Shown: positions 26,719 to 35,074 of the stretch, piece by piece
Numbering within the stretch: the stretch's first letter is position 1
How the letters are laid out: each line of letters opens with the position of its first letter
NCBI GenBank assembly: GCA_032229975.1
Contig: JAVXVG010000027.1
Span: 22,687-86,686, forward strand
DNA: 64,000 bases
DNA from: JAIVGV01 sp032229975
GTDB lineage: Bacteria > Acidobacteriota > Blastocatellia > Pyrinomonadales > Pyrinomonadaceae
Reading direction: 5' to 3'
Program-made: the position numbers and the translations under genes
The notes under the pieces: model-generated
Database searches by the model: none
Seen by the model: the letters and a program-made list of their open reading frames with translations, nothing else
What the model was told of the DNA's origin: nothing

Positions 26719-27460
26719 CTTCCACGCAGTCATCCACGCCTTTACGCGCGTCGTGCCGTTTGCGCGCGACGGAGGCGAGGCCGATGAGACCCGTGCCGAA
26801 GAGCATCAGCGTCGCGGGTTCAGGCGTCGCGGTCGGCGCGGCCGGTGTCCCGTTGAAGCTCAGGTTGTCGATGAGCGGCGTGCTTCCGGCGGTCGTCGAG
26901 ATGACGATGGATGTCAGGAAGCTGCCGGGTGTCGTCGTGAAGCCGACGAAGCTGAACGTGTTGAAGTCGTTGCTGCTGACAACTTGAGTGAAAGTGTTGC
27001 CCAAGTTGTCCGTCGCGACGACCGTGTACTCGCCGGTCGTGGTCGAACCCGGAGGGATGGTCGTGTCGCCGCTCGGCTTGAGATAGAAGCCGAAGGCTGT
27101 GGTGTCCGCGAGCGGAGTGATCGTCAAGGTTGAGCCGAGAAAGCCGCCGCTACCGTTTAAGAAGAGGGCGGTATTGCCCGTCGCGAGACCGAAGTTCGAG
27201 CTGGACGCGCCGCTGACGAAGCCGACGGTGTTGCCGCTCGAAGCCGTGAACTTGATGCCCATCGAGGTCAGGCTCGGCTGATAGTTGACGGGGCTGGAAA
27301 CGGTCTCGCCCTGAAAATCGTTGCTCGTCGTACTGCCGGCGGCAGTCGCGAACACGGTTGGGTCGAGGTAAGAGATGGGCGCGGCTTTGGTCGTCGCGGC
27401 GGCGAGGCTGAGTGCGAAGAGGGCTACGGCTGCCAATGTTAGTTTGCTAAAGCGAAACAT
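26708..27460 (-). CDS. PEP-CTERM sorting-domain protein
   Basis: 250 residues. ATG at 27460 is supported by AAGGAGAG 8 bases upstream. It has a signal peptide (LTLAAVALFALSLAAATTKA), a beta-sandwich-like body beginning PISYLDPTVFATAAG, and a PEP-CTERM tail ATPEPATLMLFGTGLIGLAS followed by VARKRH. An unusual acidic/Cys extension (DDCVEDDA) follows the basic cluster; PEP-CTERM proteins usually end within a few residues of it. It would be exported and sorted by an exosortase encoded elsewhere. Its promoter is the phased-repeat type (27585-27627). Confidence 0.88.
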   Translation of the reverse strand: MFRFSKLTLAAVALFALSLAAATTKAAPISYLDPTVFATAAGSTTSNDFQGETVSSPVNYQPSLTSMGIKFTASSGNTVGFVSGASSSNFGLATGNTALFLNGSGGFLGSTLTITPLADTTAFGFYLKPSGDTTIPPGSTTTGEYTVVATDNLGNTFTQVVSSNDFNTFSFVGFTTTPGSFLTSIVISTTAGSTPLIDNLSFNGTPAAPTATPEPATLMLFGTGLIGLASVARKRHDARKGVDDCVEDDA

Positions 27461-27931
27461 CTTCTTTCTCTCCTTGTTGCGTTTGCGTGTGCGCGTCTTG
27501 CTCAGGGGTCACGCTCTCGGTCGGGCTTTCGTCAATGCCTCGAAGCAACTCGCGTTTGGCTGAGCGACTTTTTAGAACGTGCGCAGGATATGTGGCTGGC
27601 TTGAGGAATCCTTGAGGAATCCTTGAGCGCACGAGGGCGCGACGAAAAAAGTGGAAAGAAATTTTTAGCAGCGCGAAAGTAGGGTCTTGATTTCGGCGGC
27701 GGCCCGATGATAACGTAGCGACGCTTACTCGTCGGGTTGGCAGAAGTACCCTGTGCCGAACAGTGGACGCGCCGAGCCTTCGACTTCCACCTTCTTACCT
27801 CTTCTGACCGAGTCAAGCGCAGGCGGGAAAACGAACACGTGCGTCGTCGTCTCATTCGGGATTGAGCCGCGAGTCTCGCGCGCGATCACGAGACGACACG
27901 TTTGCGAACCTCACGCCGGGAGAGTCAAGTC
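27461..27931. other. gene-free stretch between divergent genes
   Basis: It holds the phased-repeat promoter of the PEP-CTERM gene (27585-27627) and, further right, TTGATT followed after 17 nt by ATAACG around 27688-27716, a weak promoter candidate for the response-regulator gene. One GAAATTTTTAGCAG copy lies near 27659. I see no gene. Confidence 0.45.
27585..27627 (-). promoter_or_regulatory. phased TTGAG-repeat promoter for the PEP-CTERM gene
   Basis: TTGAGGAATCC at 27601-27611 and 27612-27622 and TTGAG at 27623-27627. Toward the gene, CTCAAG is followed by 9 nt and then TATCCT (27590-27585), about 125 bp before the start. It is nearly identical to the segment upstream of the giant propeller gene. 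Confidence 0.6.
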
Positions 27932-28330
27932 ATGCCGGAAGAAAAGTTTCGCCTCCTCTGCGCGGACGATCACGAAGACACCTGCCTGATGCTCTCGACG
28001 CTCTTCGGGCAGCTAGGCTACGAGATGGAGACCGCGTGTGATCCAGAAGACGCGCTCGTGCTCGCACGCGAGCGTCACTTCGATCTCTACATCCTCGACG
28101 CACGCTTCCACGGCTCGCAACGCACGGACTTGTGCGCGTCGATCCTCGCGCTCGATCCGCGCGCACGCGTCCTCTTCTACTCCGGCGCAACGCAGGACGC
28201 GGATCGCGAGCGCGCCCTCAGCGCAGGCGCGATAGCTTACGTCGCCAAGCCCGACATCAAAGGACTCGTCGCCGCCGTCAAGAAAGTTCTCGCCGGTGAC
28301 GACGACAGCGCAGCCGGGAACGCGACGTGA
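27932..28330 (+). CDS. single-domain response regulator (CheY-like receiver)
   Basis: 132 residues from ATG 27932, which has GGGAGAG 7 bases upstream. Receiver-domain residues are present: acidic pair in LLCADDHED, phospho-acceptor Asp in LYILDARF, Ser in VLFYSGA, and Lys in YVAKPD. There is no output domain, so it must signal by protein-protein contact or feed a phosphorelay. No histidine kinase is encoded nearby. It is followed by a perfect palindrome that probably terminates the transcript. Confidence 0.88.
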   Translation: MPEEKFRLLCADDHEDTCLMLSTLFGQLGYEMETACDPEDALVLARERHFDLYILDARFHGSQRTDLCASILALDPRARVLFYSGATQDADRERALSAGAIAYVAKPDIKGLVAAVKKVLAGDDDSAAGNAT

Positions 28331-28370
28331 GCAGCACGTGATTTTCAGATCACGTTTCACGCACGGGCAC

Positions 28371-28416
28371 ACATCGAGGGCTCGCGAGTTTCATGAAACT
28401 CGCGAGCCCTCGATGT
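28371..28416. terminator. perfect 22-bp-stem palindrome after the response regulator
   Basis: Arms 28371-28392 and 28395-28416 are exact complements with a 2-nt spacer. It lies 40 bp past the response-regulator stop. The sequence after it (plus strand) is only moderately T-rich, so a termination role is probable but not certain; it works in both orientations. Confidence 0.6.
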
Positions 28417-28453
28417 TGCTTCGTGCGTCTTTGCTTTGACCGGCGTCCGCTTT

Positions 28454-28498
28454 AAAAAGTTTCCGCCCGCCGTGTGTCCCCCAACGCACGGCGGGCGG
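28454..28498 (-). terminator. hairpin with U-run (minus strand)
   Basis: A 12-bp stem CCGCCCGCCGTG/CACGGCGGGCGG (28463-28474/28487-28498), followed on the minus strand by AAAC and five U residues (28458-28454). The 4-nt gap before the U-run weakens it as an intrinsic terminator. Confidence 0.5.
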
Positions 28499-28706
28499 AT
28501 AGCGGAGGTTGCAAGCGTCGCGCGTCATTCCCCCTTTTGCTGACGCGCATTAAATGGCGTGCGACGCTATCGAGAAGTCTGTCGCGTTCGTTGTCTCCAC
28601 CCCGCGGCTCCGAGCCTCAAGAAGTGACGCGCCTGCGACCGGCCCTCTCTGCCTCCACAAGACTTCAAACTTTCAGACGCGCTACAGAATGGCAACGCCC
28701 GTCTTC
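28454..28706 (-). ncRNA. candidate small RNA from a phased-repeat promoter
   Basis: The minus-strand promoter at 28745-28714 predicts a transcription start near 28706, and an intrinsic-terminator-like hairpin lies at 28498-28454, giving a transcript of about 250 nt. No conserved-looking reading frame occurs within it. The promoter shares its exact layout with those of two exported-protein genes, so the RNA would be co-regulated with them. Confidence 0.4.
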
Positions 28707-28713
28707 AGTTCGT

Positions 28714-28745
28714 ATCATAAAAAAGTGACTTGAGGAAAACTTGAG
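28714..28745 (-). promoter_or_regulatory. phased TTGAG-repeat promoter without a gene in front
   Basis: TTGAGGAAAAC at 28730-28740 and TTGAG at 28741-28745 keep the 11-bp phase. Reading on the minus strand, CTCAAG is followed by 9 nt and TATGAT (28719-28714), the same layout as the two other copies. It points away from the FecR-domain gene, toward the candidate sRNA. Confidence 0.5.
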
Positions 28746-29105
28746 ATTCACAGGCCTCTCGAAAAATTTTCCGTCGCGACAAAAAATTTTCACTGGCCCA
28801 AAGGTACGTCGCGACGCGCCCGAAGCTCATCCCATATAGTGCTTTCGCCTACACCATCTCGCGCAGCCGCGAAAGAGATCGCCGCGTTTTACCTGAGAAA
28901 TTCTATGAAGCATCTCGCCATCGTCTCATCGAAGCGTGCGGGCACGCGCCTTGCTCCCGCCCTTTTCAACCCGAACTGAAAAATTACCTCGCAAGAATTT
29001 TCTCTTCCGGGTGAACGAGAAAAAATTTCGAGAGCCTCTTGATCTCCCGCTCGTCCATGTCGAGCAGGCAGTCTCTCCGTCCAGTCCAGATAGAAGGAGC
29101 GTCCC

Positions 29106-31406
29106 ATGCGCCAACGAACTCTTGCCCACAGCTTTCTCTCTCTCTTGCTCTTGCTCACAACTTTCCACTTCGCCGCACAACGCGCGCGCGCCGCCGATGA
29201 CAACGATGACAAGCATGCAGACGACAACGGCTACGAAGAGACGGCCCGCGTCGCGCGCGTGAGTCTCCTCGCGGGCGACGTGAGCCTGCGACGCGCGGGC
29301 TCGAACAAATGGGAGCGCGCCGCCTTGAACACGCCGCTCGTCGAGGGGGATCGATTGGCTACCGGCTCTGCCTCGCGAGTCGAGATACAGATCGACTCGC
29401 GCAACTTCATCCGCGTCGGCGAATACTCGACGGTCGATGTCGTCACGCTGCGCGATGCGGGCGTCGCCTTGAGTCTGCCCGAAGGCACTGCGACGCTCCG
29501 TCTCGCGCGCTTCGATCACGCACACGAATACTTCGAGATCGATGCGCCGGGCACGACCGTCGCCGCCGAAGGGCCGGGCCTCTACCGTCTCGACGTTGAC
29601 AAGGACGGCAAGGTTCGCGTTTCCGTGCGCGAAAGCGGGCGCGCGCGTCTCTACTCCGAGTCGTCCGGCTTCACGCTGCGCGATGGCCGTACGGCTTCGA
29701 TGGTCAACGTCGGCAGCTCCGACGAAGCCGATTGGGAGTTCTCGGACGTGCGGCCCTTCGATAGTTGGGACACGTGGGTTGACGAGCGCGAACGCTACCT
29801 GCTCGCGCGACTCAACTACGAGAATAGAGATCGTTACTACGACTCTCAGGTTTACGGCGCGGAAGAACTCGACGCCTACGGCGACTGGGTGCAGACGCAC
29901 GACTACGGCTACGTCTGGCGACCGCGCGCCGCCGTCATCAACATCTACAACAATTGGGCCCCTTATCGCTACGGCCACTGGGATTGGTGTCCGCCCTACG
30001 GCTGGGTCTGGGTTGGCGACGAGGCGTGGGGATGGGCCCCCTATCACTATGGTCGTTGGGTCTATGCCGACAACTACTGGTGCTGGGCTCCGCGCGGCTA
30101 CTACGGCTACAACTACCGCGCGTGGTGGCGACCGGCCCTCGTCGCTTTCGTCAACGTCCATGTCTCTTTCGGCGACAACGTCTGCTGGTATCCGCTCCCT
30201 TATCATCACTCCGATCCGCATTCCAACTTCTGGCGGCACTTGCGCGACCGCGAACGCCTCGATGCGCGGCGTCGTGATGAGTTGTCGAATCTTCAACGTC
30301 TGAACCCGATCTATCGGCACGCGGTTTCGGGTCTGCCCAAGAACGACTTCTCACGCGGCGGCGTGCGCCCTCATCCCGCCGATCCTGAACTCGCCAAGCT
30401 CGCGCTCGCGACCGATCCGGTGCGCGGTCGTCTCCCCGTCCGGCCCTTCGAGAGCGTGGGCGGCGAAGCAAACTTGCGCGAACGCCTGAGCGCGGACAAG
30501 CGCGCCGCGCTCGGCTCTCGCAACGACGGCGCGACCGTGAACGATCCCATGCGTCACACGCTCGAACGTCCCACGGGCGCGTCGAAGCGTCTGCCCGGCG
30601 TCGCGCTCGATGATGAGCTGCGCCGCGCACGCATCCTCAACAACCGCGAGCCCGTGAGCAAAGGCCTGAAGGGCGAAGCACGCGGCGACGCAAGCGATCC
30701 CATGCGACACACAAGCGGCGATCCTGATCGACGTACCATCGGCGATCCTGATCGACGCAACGTCGGCGATCCTGATCGACGCAACGTCGGCGGCGATCTC
30801 GAACGACGCGGCGACGCAACGGATCGGCGCGATGGCGACACGCGCACGACCGGCGCAGTCTCGCGCCCCGCGCGTCCCATTCGCATAAATCCCGACGGCA
30901 ACGGCACGAAAGGCCCCGGCGGCGAAAAGGCCGGTGGTGATAAATCGGGCGGTGACAAGTCGGATGGTGAAAAGTCAGGTGGCGAGAAAGGTGCGGGCGA
31001 CGATCCGCGACGCACCACGCGCCCTGTCCGCACGAACCCCGAAGGCGGCGACACGCGTGGTCGCAATGGCGATGACACGCTTGATCGCAGGAAGAACACG
31101 GATGAACGCGAGCGCATTGAACGCGAGCGTTCCGCGCCGCGCGAGGAGCGCAGAGATCAACCCGTCGAGCGTCGCGAGCAGCCGCAAGAGCGACGCACCG
31201 AGCCCGCGCCGCGCTACGAACGGCCCGAACCGCGTCGCGAAGAACGTCCCTCGCCGCCACCGCGCGAAGAGCGACAGTCTCCGCCGCCGCGCGAAGAGCG
31301 TTCGTCGCCTCCGCCGAAGAGCGAGTCGAAGAGCGAGGAGCGACACTCCGAGCCTGCGCACGAAAAGTCCGAGCCTTCACGCGGACGGCCACCGCAAGGC
31401 AAGTAA
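29106..31406 (+). CDS. exported FecR-domain / Trp-Tyr-rich (DUF6600-like) protein with disordered tail
   Basis: 766 residues; AAGGAG lies 6 bases before the start. A signal peptide (FLSLLLLLTTFHFAAQRARA) is followed by a FecR-like beta domain at about 45-200 (VSLLAGDVSLRRAGSNKW, LVEGDRLATGSASRVEIQID, FEIDAPGTTVAAEGPGLYR). Next comes a Trp/Tyr-rich block at about 215-340 (YGDWVQTHDYGYVWRP, WCPPYGWVWVGDEAWGWAPY) of the DUF6600 type. The last 400 residues are Arg/Asp/Glu/Pro/Gly-rich and repetitive (GDPDRRNI/V units, GGDKSGGEKS units, PREERxSPPP units) and must be disordered. Such proteins are common in Acidobacteriota, and their role is unknown; binding to polysaccharide or envelope is a guess. 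It is convergent with the Calx-beta gene. Confidence 0.82.
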   Translation: MRQRTLAHSFLSLLLLLTTFHFAAQRARAADDNDDKHADDNGYEETARVARVSLLAGDVSLRRAGSNKWERAALNTPLVEGDRLATGSASRVEIQIDSRNFIRVGEYSTVDVVTLRDAGVALSLPEGTATLRLARFDHAHEYFEIDAPGTTVAAEGPGLYRLDVDKDGKVRVSVRESGRARLYSESSGFTLRDGRTASMVNVGSSDEADWEFSDVRPFDSWDTWVDERERYLLARLNYENRDRYYDSQVYGAEELDAYGDWVQTHDYGYVWRPRAAVINIYNNWAPYRYGHWDWCPPYGWVWVGDEAWGWAPYHYGRWVYADNYWCWAPRGYYGYNYRAWWRPALVAFVNVHVSFGDNVCWYPLPYHHSDPHSNFWRHLRDRERLDARRRDELSNLQRLNPIYRHAVSGLPKNDFSRGGVRPHPADPELAKLALATDPVRGRLPVRPFESVGGEANLRERLSADKRAALGSRNDGATVNDPMRHTLERPTGASKRLPGVALDDELRRARILNNREPVSKGLKGEARGDASDPMRHTSGDPDRRTIGDPDRRNVGDPDRRNVGGDLERRGDATDRRDGDTRTTGAVSRPARPIRINPDGNGTKGPGGEKAGGDKSGGDKSDGEKSGGEKGAGDDPRRTTRPVRTNPEGGDTRGRNGDDTLDRRKNTDERERIERERSAPREERRDQPVERREQPQERRTEPAPRYERPEPRREERPSPPPREERQSPPPREERSSPPPKSESKSEERHSEPAHEKSEPSRGRPPQGK

Positions 31407-31452
31407 AAAGTGCGCGACGCATTGAGGCGTCGTGTGTGATAGTAACGAAGCG

Positions 31453-31486
31453 AAGGGGCCCGTGCTTGATCAAGCACGGGCCCCTT
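31453..31486. terminator. perfect 34-bp palindrome, bidirectional terminator
   Basis: AAGGGGCCCGTGCTTGA (31453-31469) pairs exactly with 31470-31486. It lies between the convergent FecR-domain and Calx-beta genes, 47 and 30 bp from their stops. Flanks offer AAGG/CCTT ends rather than a long U-run. Confidence 0.75.
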
Positions 31487-31515
31487 ACTCGTTGTTCGCT
31501 CGCTGTTCGTCGCGA

Positions 31516-34500
31516 CTACTGCCGCACGTTGGGCCCGAAGCGGAGGTAGTATTCGGCGGAGTTGACGAAGCCGTTGACCATGTCGCGCGGGTTGGCGCTC
31601 GTGGGCGGATTGATCGTGTTGAGCCATCCGATGTAGCCGTTGATCTCGGGCGTGCGTCGGAGGTAGCCGTAATACTGCATGGCGACGAAGGTCGGGTTGA
31701 ACTGAATGCGGTTGACCTCTTGGCTCTCGACGATGATGCGCAACACCTCGGCGCGCGTCTTCGTCCCACCATCGAGCGCGGCGACGAGCGAGTTGCGCGT
31801 CTGGCCGGAGACCGGATCGGTGGTTGTTAAGGTCGCGCCGACGTTCGAGAGCAGCGTGTCAACGAACTGTGCATTCGAGAGTGAGCCGTAGCGTGTGACG
31901 AAGGCCGGGCGCGTGACCCAGTCTTCGGCGAAGTTGAAGGTCTTGTCGATGCGCTCCTCGGTCGTCGTGCCTGTGACGCGTCTCATGTCGGGAATGATCT
32001 CGTCGTAGGCGGGGAAGTAGTTCGGGTTCGACTGAGCACCGAACGAGACCTTGTAGTAGAGGAAGACGAAGAAGCCCTTCAACTGAAATTCCTGCGAGAG
32101 AAAGAAGTTTGAAGAGACGCGGATACGATCGCAGTTTGCCGATGCGCTTGCGGGATCGGTGTTGTCCTGATTCGGGCACGGCGCATAGACGGCAGTCCAC
32201 GGCTCGCCTGCTTCAGGCTCGCGAGAGAGGAAGTCGAGATACTGCATCCGCACGAAGAAGGCCGTCTGGCCGGAGGCGACGTTCTGATTGTGATTGGGAT
32301 TGGTGGTCGCCTGCACGATGTCGTTATCGACGATGGTGACGGTGGCATCGGTGGGCGCACCTAAGTTCGCGCCCTGCGGATTCGCGAGCGCGACATGGAA
32401 CGTCTCGTTGCCTTCGACGTGCACGTCGTCGATGAGCGGGATGGTGAAGGCCTTCGTGGTCTCGCCGGCGTTGAACCTGATCGTGTCGATGGTCGTCACG
32501 TAGTCGCAGCGCGCGTAAGCCGTCCCGTTAGCGGTGCTGCATGGAACTGCGGCCGGATCGTCCACGGTACGATACTCGACCGAAGCCGCGCCCGTCGTGT
32601 CGCCGAGACGCTGGACGGTGATCTGGATCGACTTCGAGGCGTCGTTCTCGTTGACGGAGTAGGTCGCGTTACTGAACTGCACCTGTGGCGTCGTCGCCGA
32701 AGATGTCTGCGTGACAGTCAGCGTGCTCGTGCCGACCGCGATCGTGCCGACACGCGTTGTCGTGCCCGTATTGGCATCAACGTTGAAGCGCACGCGACTC
32801 GTTCCCGTGCCTGATCCGCCCGTAGGCGAAGTGATGTGTATCCAAGAAGTCGCGGTTGAAGCGACCCACGTGTTGCACTGCGCGCTGACGGGGAAGACCG
32901 TGAAGCGGCCCGCGCCGCTTCCTTGCGTGAAAGGGATCACGTTGGGGAAGATCGTGGTGGCGCACGCGGTCGATCCCGCCGCGCTCTGATTGATCGTGAA
33001 AGTCTGACTGCCGACGGTGAGCGTGCCCGCGCGCGCGCTCGTCGTCGTGTTGGCCGCGACGGTGTAGCTGAACGTGCCGTTGCCGGAGGCATCCGGCCCA
33101 CTCACCGTGCCTGCGGTAACGAAAGTTGTCGTGTTACTCGTCAAGGTCGGCGCGGCGCATCCGGCCTGCGTCGTATAGGCGTCGCTGAAGATTCCACCCG
33201 CCGACGTGACCGTGCGACTCGCAGAGGTGAGCGCGTATGTGCAGGCTTGCGAGCCCGTGAGCGCGAGCGTGTACGTGCCCTGCTGACCGGCGGATGCGGA
33301 GTTCGCGTAGATGGTATAGAGGCCGGTCGCGGGTAGGACGCCCGTGAAGGTACGCTTGCCCGAAGGGAGGTGCGCGTTCGCGACGCCGCCACCGTTATCG
33401 TCCTCGTCGAGCACCTTGCCGTCTTTGTCGAGAATGAAGAGATAGGGATCGACCGACGAGGTCTGCGTCATCGAGACGCTGATCGTCTGGCCCGCCGTGC
33501 CACTGAAGGTGTACACGTCGATGAAAGACGAGTCGGCTGGCAGGCGACAGTCGCTTGAAGCGAGCGTGCCGTTGATGGTCTGGCCGACGCTGATCGGAGT
33601 CGAAGGACAACTGGCCGCATCGACGCCGAGCACGAGTGTGTAACTGCCGTTGCCATTCGCTGTCGCCGCGTTAGCGATGATGCGATAAGTTCCGGTCTGC
33701 GGCAGGCGCGCGCTTGGCGACGCGCCGAGGTTCGCGACGATAGCGGGGATGCGCGCGTTGGAGCCGCCCGTGCCGTTGTCGTCGCGCGCAATCTCGTCGC
33801 CGTCGGGCCCGACGAGGAAGAGATACGTGTCGAACGAGGCGGTCATCTGAATGGCTACCTGCTGGCCCGCCGTGCCGTCGAAAGTGTACACGTCGTAGAA
33901 CGAGCCGTCGTCGAGCGTGCAGTCGGGGCTGCCGAGCGAGCCTGTTTTGTTGAGCGGAGTACCGGGGACGGGGTTGAGGATAACGGGCGTGGAGCTACAG
34001 ACCGAACCGGCATTGAGTGTCAGTGTATATGCGCCGGTCGCGCCCGAGGCGAAAGAGTTGGCGAGGATCGTGTAGGTGCCGCTTGTCGGGAGCGTAAAGT
34101 TTAAGATGCGCGAGTTGGTGTTCTGTCCGCCGACGCCGCCCGTGCCGCCATCGTCATCTTGGACGGTCGAGCTAGTGATGCTCGTCTCGCCGGGCACAAG
34201 CAGATAGAGGTAGGTGTCGAAGGCGGTCGAGGTCATGTCGATGACGATCTGCTGGCCCGCCGTGCCCGTGAAGCTATAGGCGTCGTAGAACGAGCCGTCG
34301 ATGGGATTGACGCAGTCGCCCGACGCGAGCGTGCCGGGGATGGGCGTCGCACTGAAGCTGATCGATGTGGTCGTATTCGCGCAGCCGAGTACGAGGGGTT
34401 GCACTTCGCCTCCGGGCGCGGCGGCCACCTTCACTCCGCCAGCTTTGAACTTGCCGCGACTCGTCGTGAGCGGCGCGACCTTGCTCGACGCGCCCGCCTG

Positions 34501-34650
34501 TTTCGTCCCGACCTGCGCACTCTTCTGTGCCGACGCGCCAAAGCGCGCCGCGCCGCCTGAGAGGGCCAGCGCGCACGCGAGCGCGACGAACAGTATCCTG
34601 ACAACGAACCGGCGGGCTCTTCTGCGCCCGCCAAACTTCACAGCCTTCAT
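31516..34650 (-). CDS. exported multi-domain protein: PPC repeats, BACON-like, Calx-beta, DUF4214
   Basis: 1044 residues from ATG 34650, chosen for AAGGGG upstream. A basic signal peptide (FGGRRRARRFVVRILFVALACALALS) is followed by three to four pre-peptidase C-terminal-type beta domains (about 90-460; repeated phrases SFYDAYSFTGTAGQQIVIDM, FYDVYTFDGTAGQQVAIQM, FIDVYTFSGTAGQTISVSM). Next are two BACON-like all-beta domains (ending TFTINQSA, TLTVTQTSS), a Calx-beta domain (VQFSNATYSVNENDASKSI to ATVTIVDND), and a C-terminal DUF4214-like helical domain (FFVRMQYLDFLSREPE, FVAMQYYGYLRRTPEINGY). It is likely secreted or surface-bound, possibly S-layer-like or adhesive; no enzyme motif is seen. It is convergent with the FecR-domain gene across a strong palindrome. 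Confidence 0.87.
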   Translation of the reverse strand: MKAVKFGGRRRARRFVVRILFVALACALALSGGAARFGASAQKSAQVGTKQAGASSKVAPLTTSRGKFKAGGVKVAAAPGGEVQPLVLGCANTTTSISFSATPIPGTLASGDCVNPIDGSFYDAYSFTGTAGQQIVIDMTSTAFDTYLYLLVPGETSITSSTVQDDDGGTGGVGGQNTNSRILNFTLPTSGTYTILANSFASGATGAYTLTLNAGSVCSSTPVILNPVPGTPLNKTGSLGSPDCTLDDGSFYDVYTFDGTAGQQVAIQMTASFDTYLFLVGPDGDEIARDDNGTGGSNARIPAIVANLGASPSARLPQTGTYRIIANAATANGNGSYTLVLGVDAASCPSTPISVGQTINGTLASSDCRLPADSSFIDVYTFSGTAGQTISVSMTQTSSVDPYLFILDKDGKVLDEDDNGGGVANAHLPSGKRTFTGVLPATGLYTIYANSASAGQQGTYTLALTGSQACTYALTSASRTVTSAGGIFSDAYTTQAGCAAPTLTSNTTTFVTAGTVSGPDASGNGTFSYTVAANTTTSARAGTLTVGSQTFTINQSAAGSTACATTIFPNVIPFTQGSGAGRFTVFPVSAQCNTWVASTATSWIHITSPTGGSGTGTSRVRFNVDANTGTTTRVGTIAVGTSTLTVTQTSSATTPQVQFSNATYSVNENDASKSIQITVQRLGDTTGAASVEYRTVDDPAAVPCSTANGTAYARCDYVTTIDTIRFNAGETTKAFTIPLIDDVHVEGNETFHVALANPQGANLGAPTDATVTIVDNDIVQATTNPNHNQNVASGQTAFFVRMQYLDFLSREPEAGEPWTAVYAPCPNQDNTDPASASANCDRIRVSSNFFLSQEFQLKGFFVFLYYKVSFGAQSNPNYFPAYDEIIPDMRRVTGTTTEERIDKTFNFAEDWVTRPAFVTRYGSLSNAQFVDTLLSNVGATLTTTDPVSGQTRNSLVAALDGGTKTRAEVLRIIVESQEVNRIQFNPTFVAMQYYGYLRRTPEINGYIGWLNTINPPTSANPRDMVNGFVNSAEYYLRFGPNVRQ

Positions 34651-35074
34651 GTAAAACACCCCTTACTCGGAGATCATCTGCCGGAAGAGAGCGTTGACTA
34701 ACACTCGTCCGGCGTCGAGAGCGCGCTGCTTGCTAGAAGCGACCGCCACGCGCGGCGCGCTCGCAGACAGAGAGCCGCATAATTAAACGCCTACACACTT
34801 CGCTTGAGCCGAATTTTCGCACGGGGAATTTTAACGGGAGGAGAGAATGCTCATGCTCTCTGAAAGGGGAGTTGCGAGCAGCAGCGAGCAGGCGAGCTAA
34901 AGACGTTGAAACGGAAACTTGGCGAATCGCCCGGTCGTGCGGGCGCGAAGGAGATCAAAGAGCCACGCGCCGGGACAAAATTACTTTAAGGGACGCTCTC
35001 CGGCACAGTCAAGTTGTCTGACAAGACACGAGATAGATGCGAATTTCGCCCCGCCGGTTGCACCCGCCGCACGC
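34651..35074. other. gene-free stretch upstream of the Calx-beta gene
   Basis: About 420 bp with no credible gene. Two AT-rich motifs (GAATTTTCGCACG, GGAATTTTAACGG) lie near 34812-34835. Next to them, read on the minus strand, is CTCAAG followed by 9 nt and TAGGCG; this is a poor relative of the phased-repeat promoters and lacks a second TTGAG unit. A small GAGAG/CTCTC hairpin lies near 34842-34862. Confidence 0.4.

Larger units (their letters stand above)
28331..29105. other. long gene-free stretch with hairpins, promoter and candidate sRNA
   Basis: 775 bp without a credible gene. Left to right: a 7-bp ACGTGAT/ATCACGT hairpin (28337-28356), a perfect 22-bp-stem palindrome (28371-28416), a GC hairpin (28463-28498), a minus-facing phased-repeat promoter (28714-28745), AT-rich GAAAATTTT-type motifs (around 28761, 28785, 28993, 29020), and AAGGAG before the FecR gene. 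Confidence 0.55.

Noticed and set aside
28416..28552. 45-codon minus-strand frame inside the candidate sRNA (starting near 28533)
   Set aside because: Its ribosome-binding sequence abuts the start codon, it runs through both hairpins, and the product has no protein-like character.
28474..28728. 84-residue plus-strand frame
   Set aside because: Arg/Ser-rich shadow over hairpins and a promoter, with no motif or ribosome-binding site.
30715..30800. tandem GATCCTGATCGACG repeats as a mobile element
   Set aside because: In-frame coding repeats (GDPDRRN units) of the disordered tail of the FecR-domain protein.
34800..34850. fourth copy of the phased-repeat promoter upstream of the Calx-beta gene
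   Set aside because: CTCAAG and a 9-nt spacer are present, but the -10 (TAGGCG) is poor and no second TTGAG unit lies 11 bp away.
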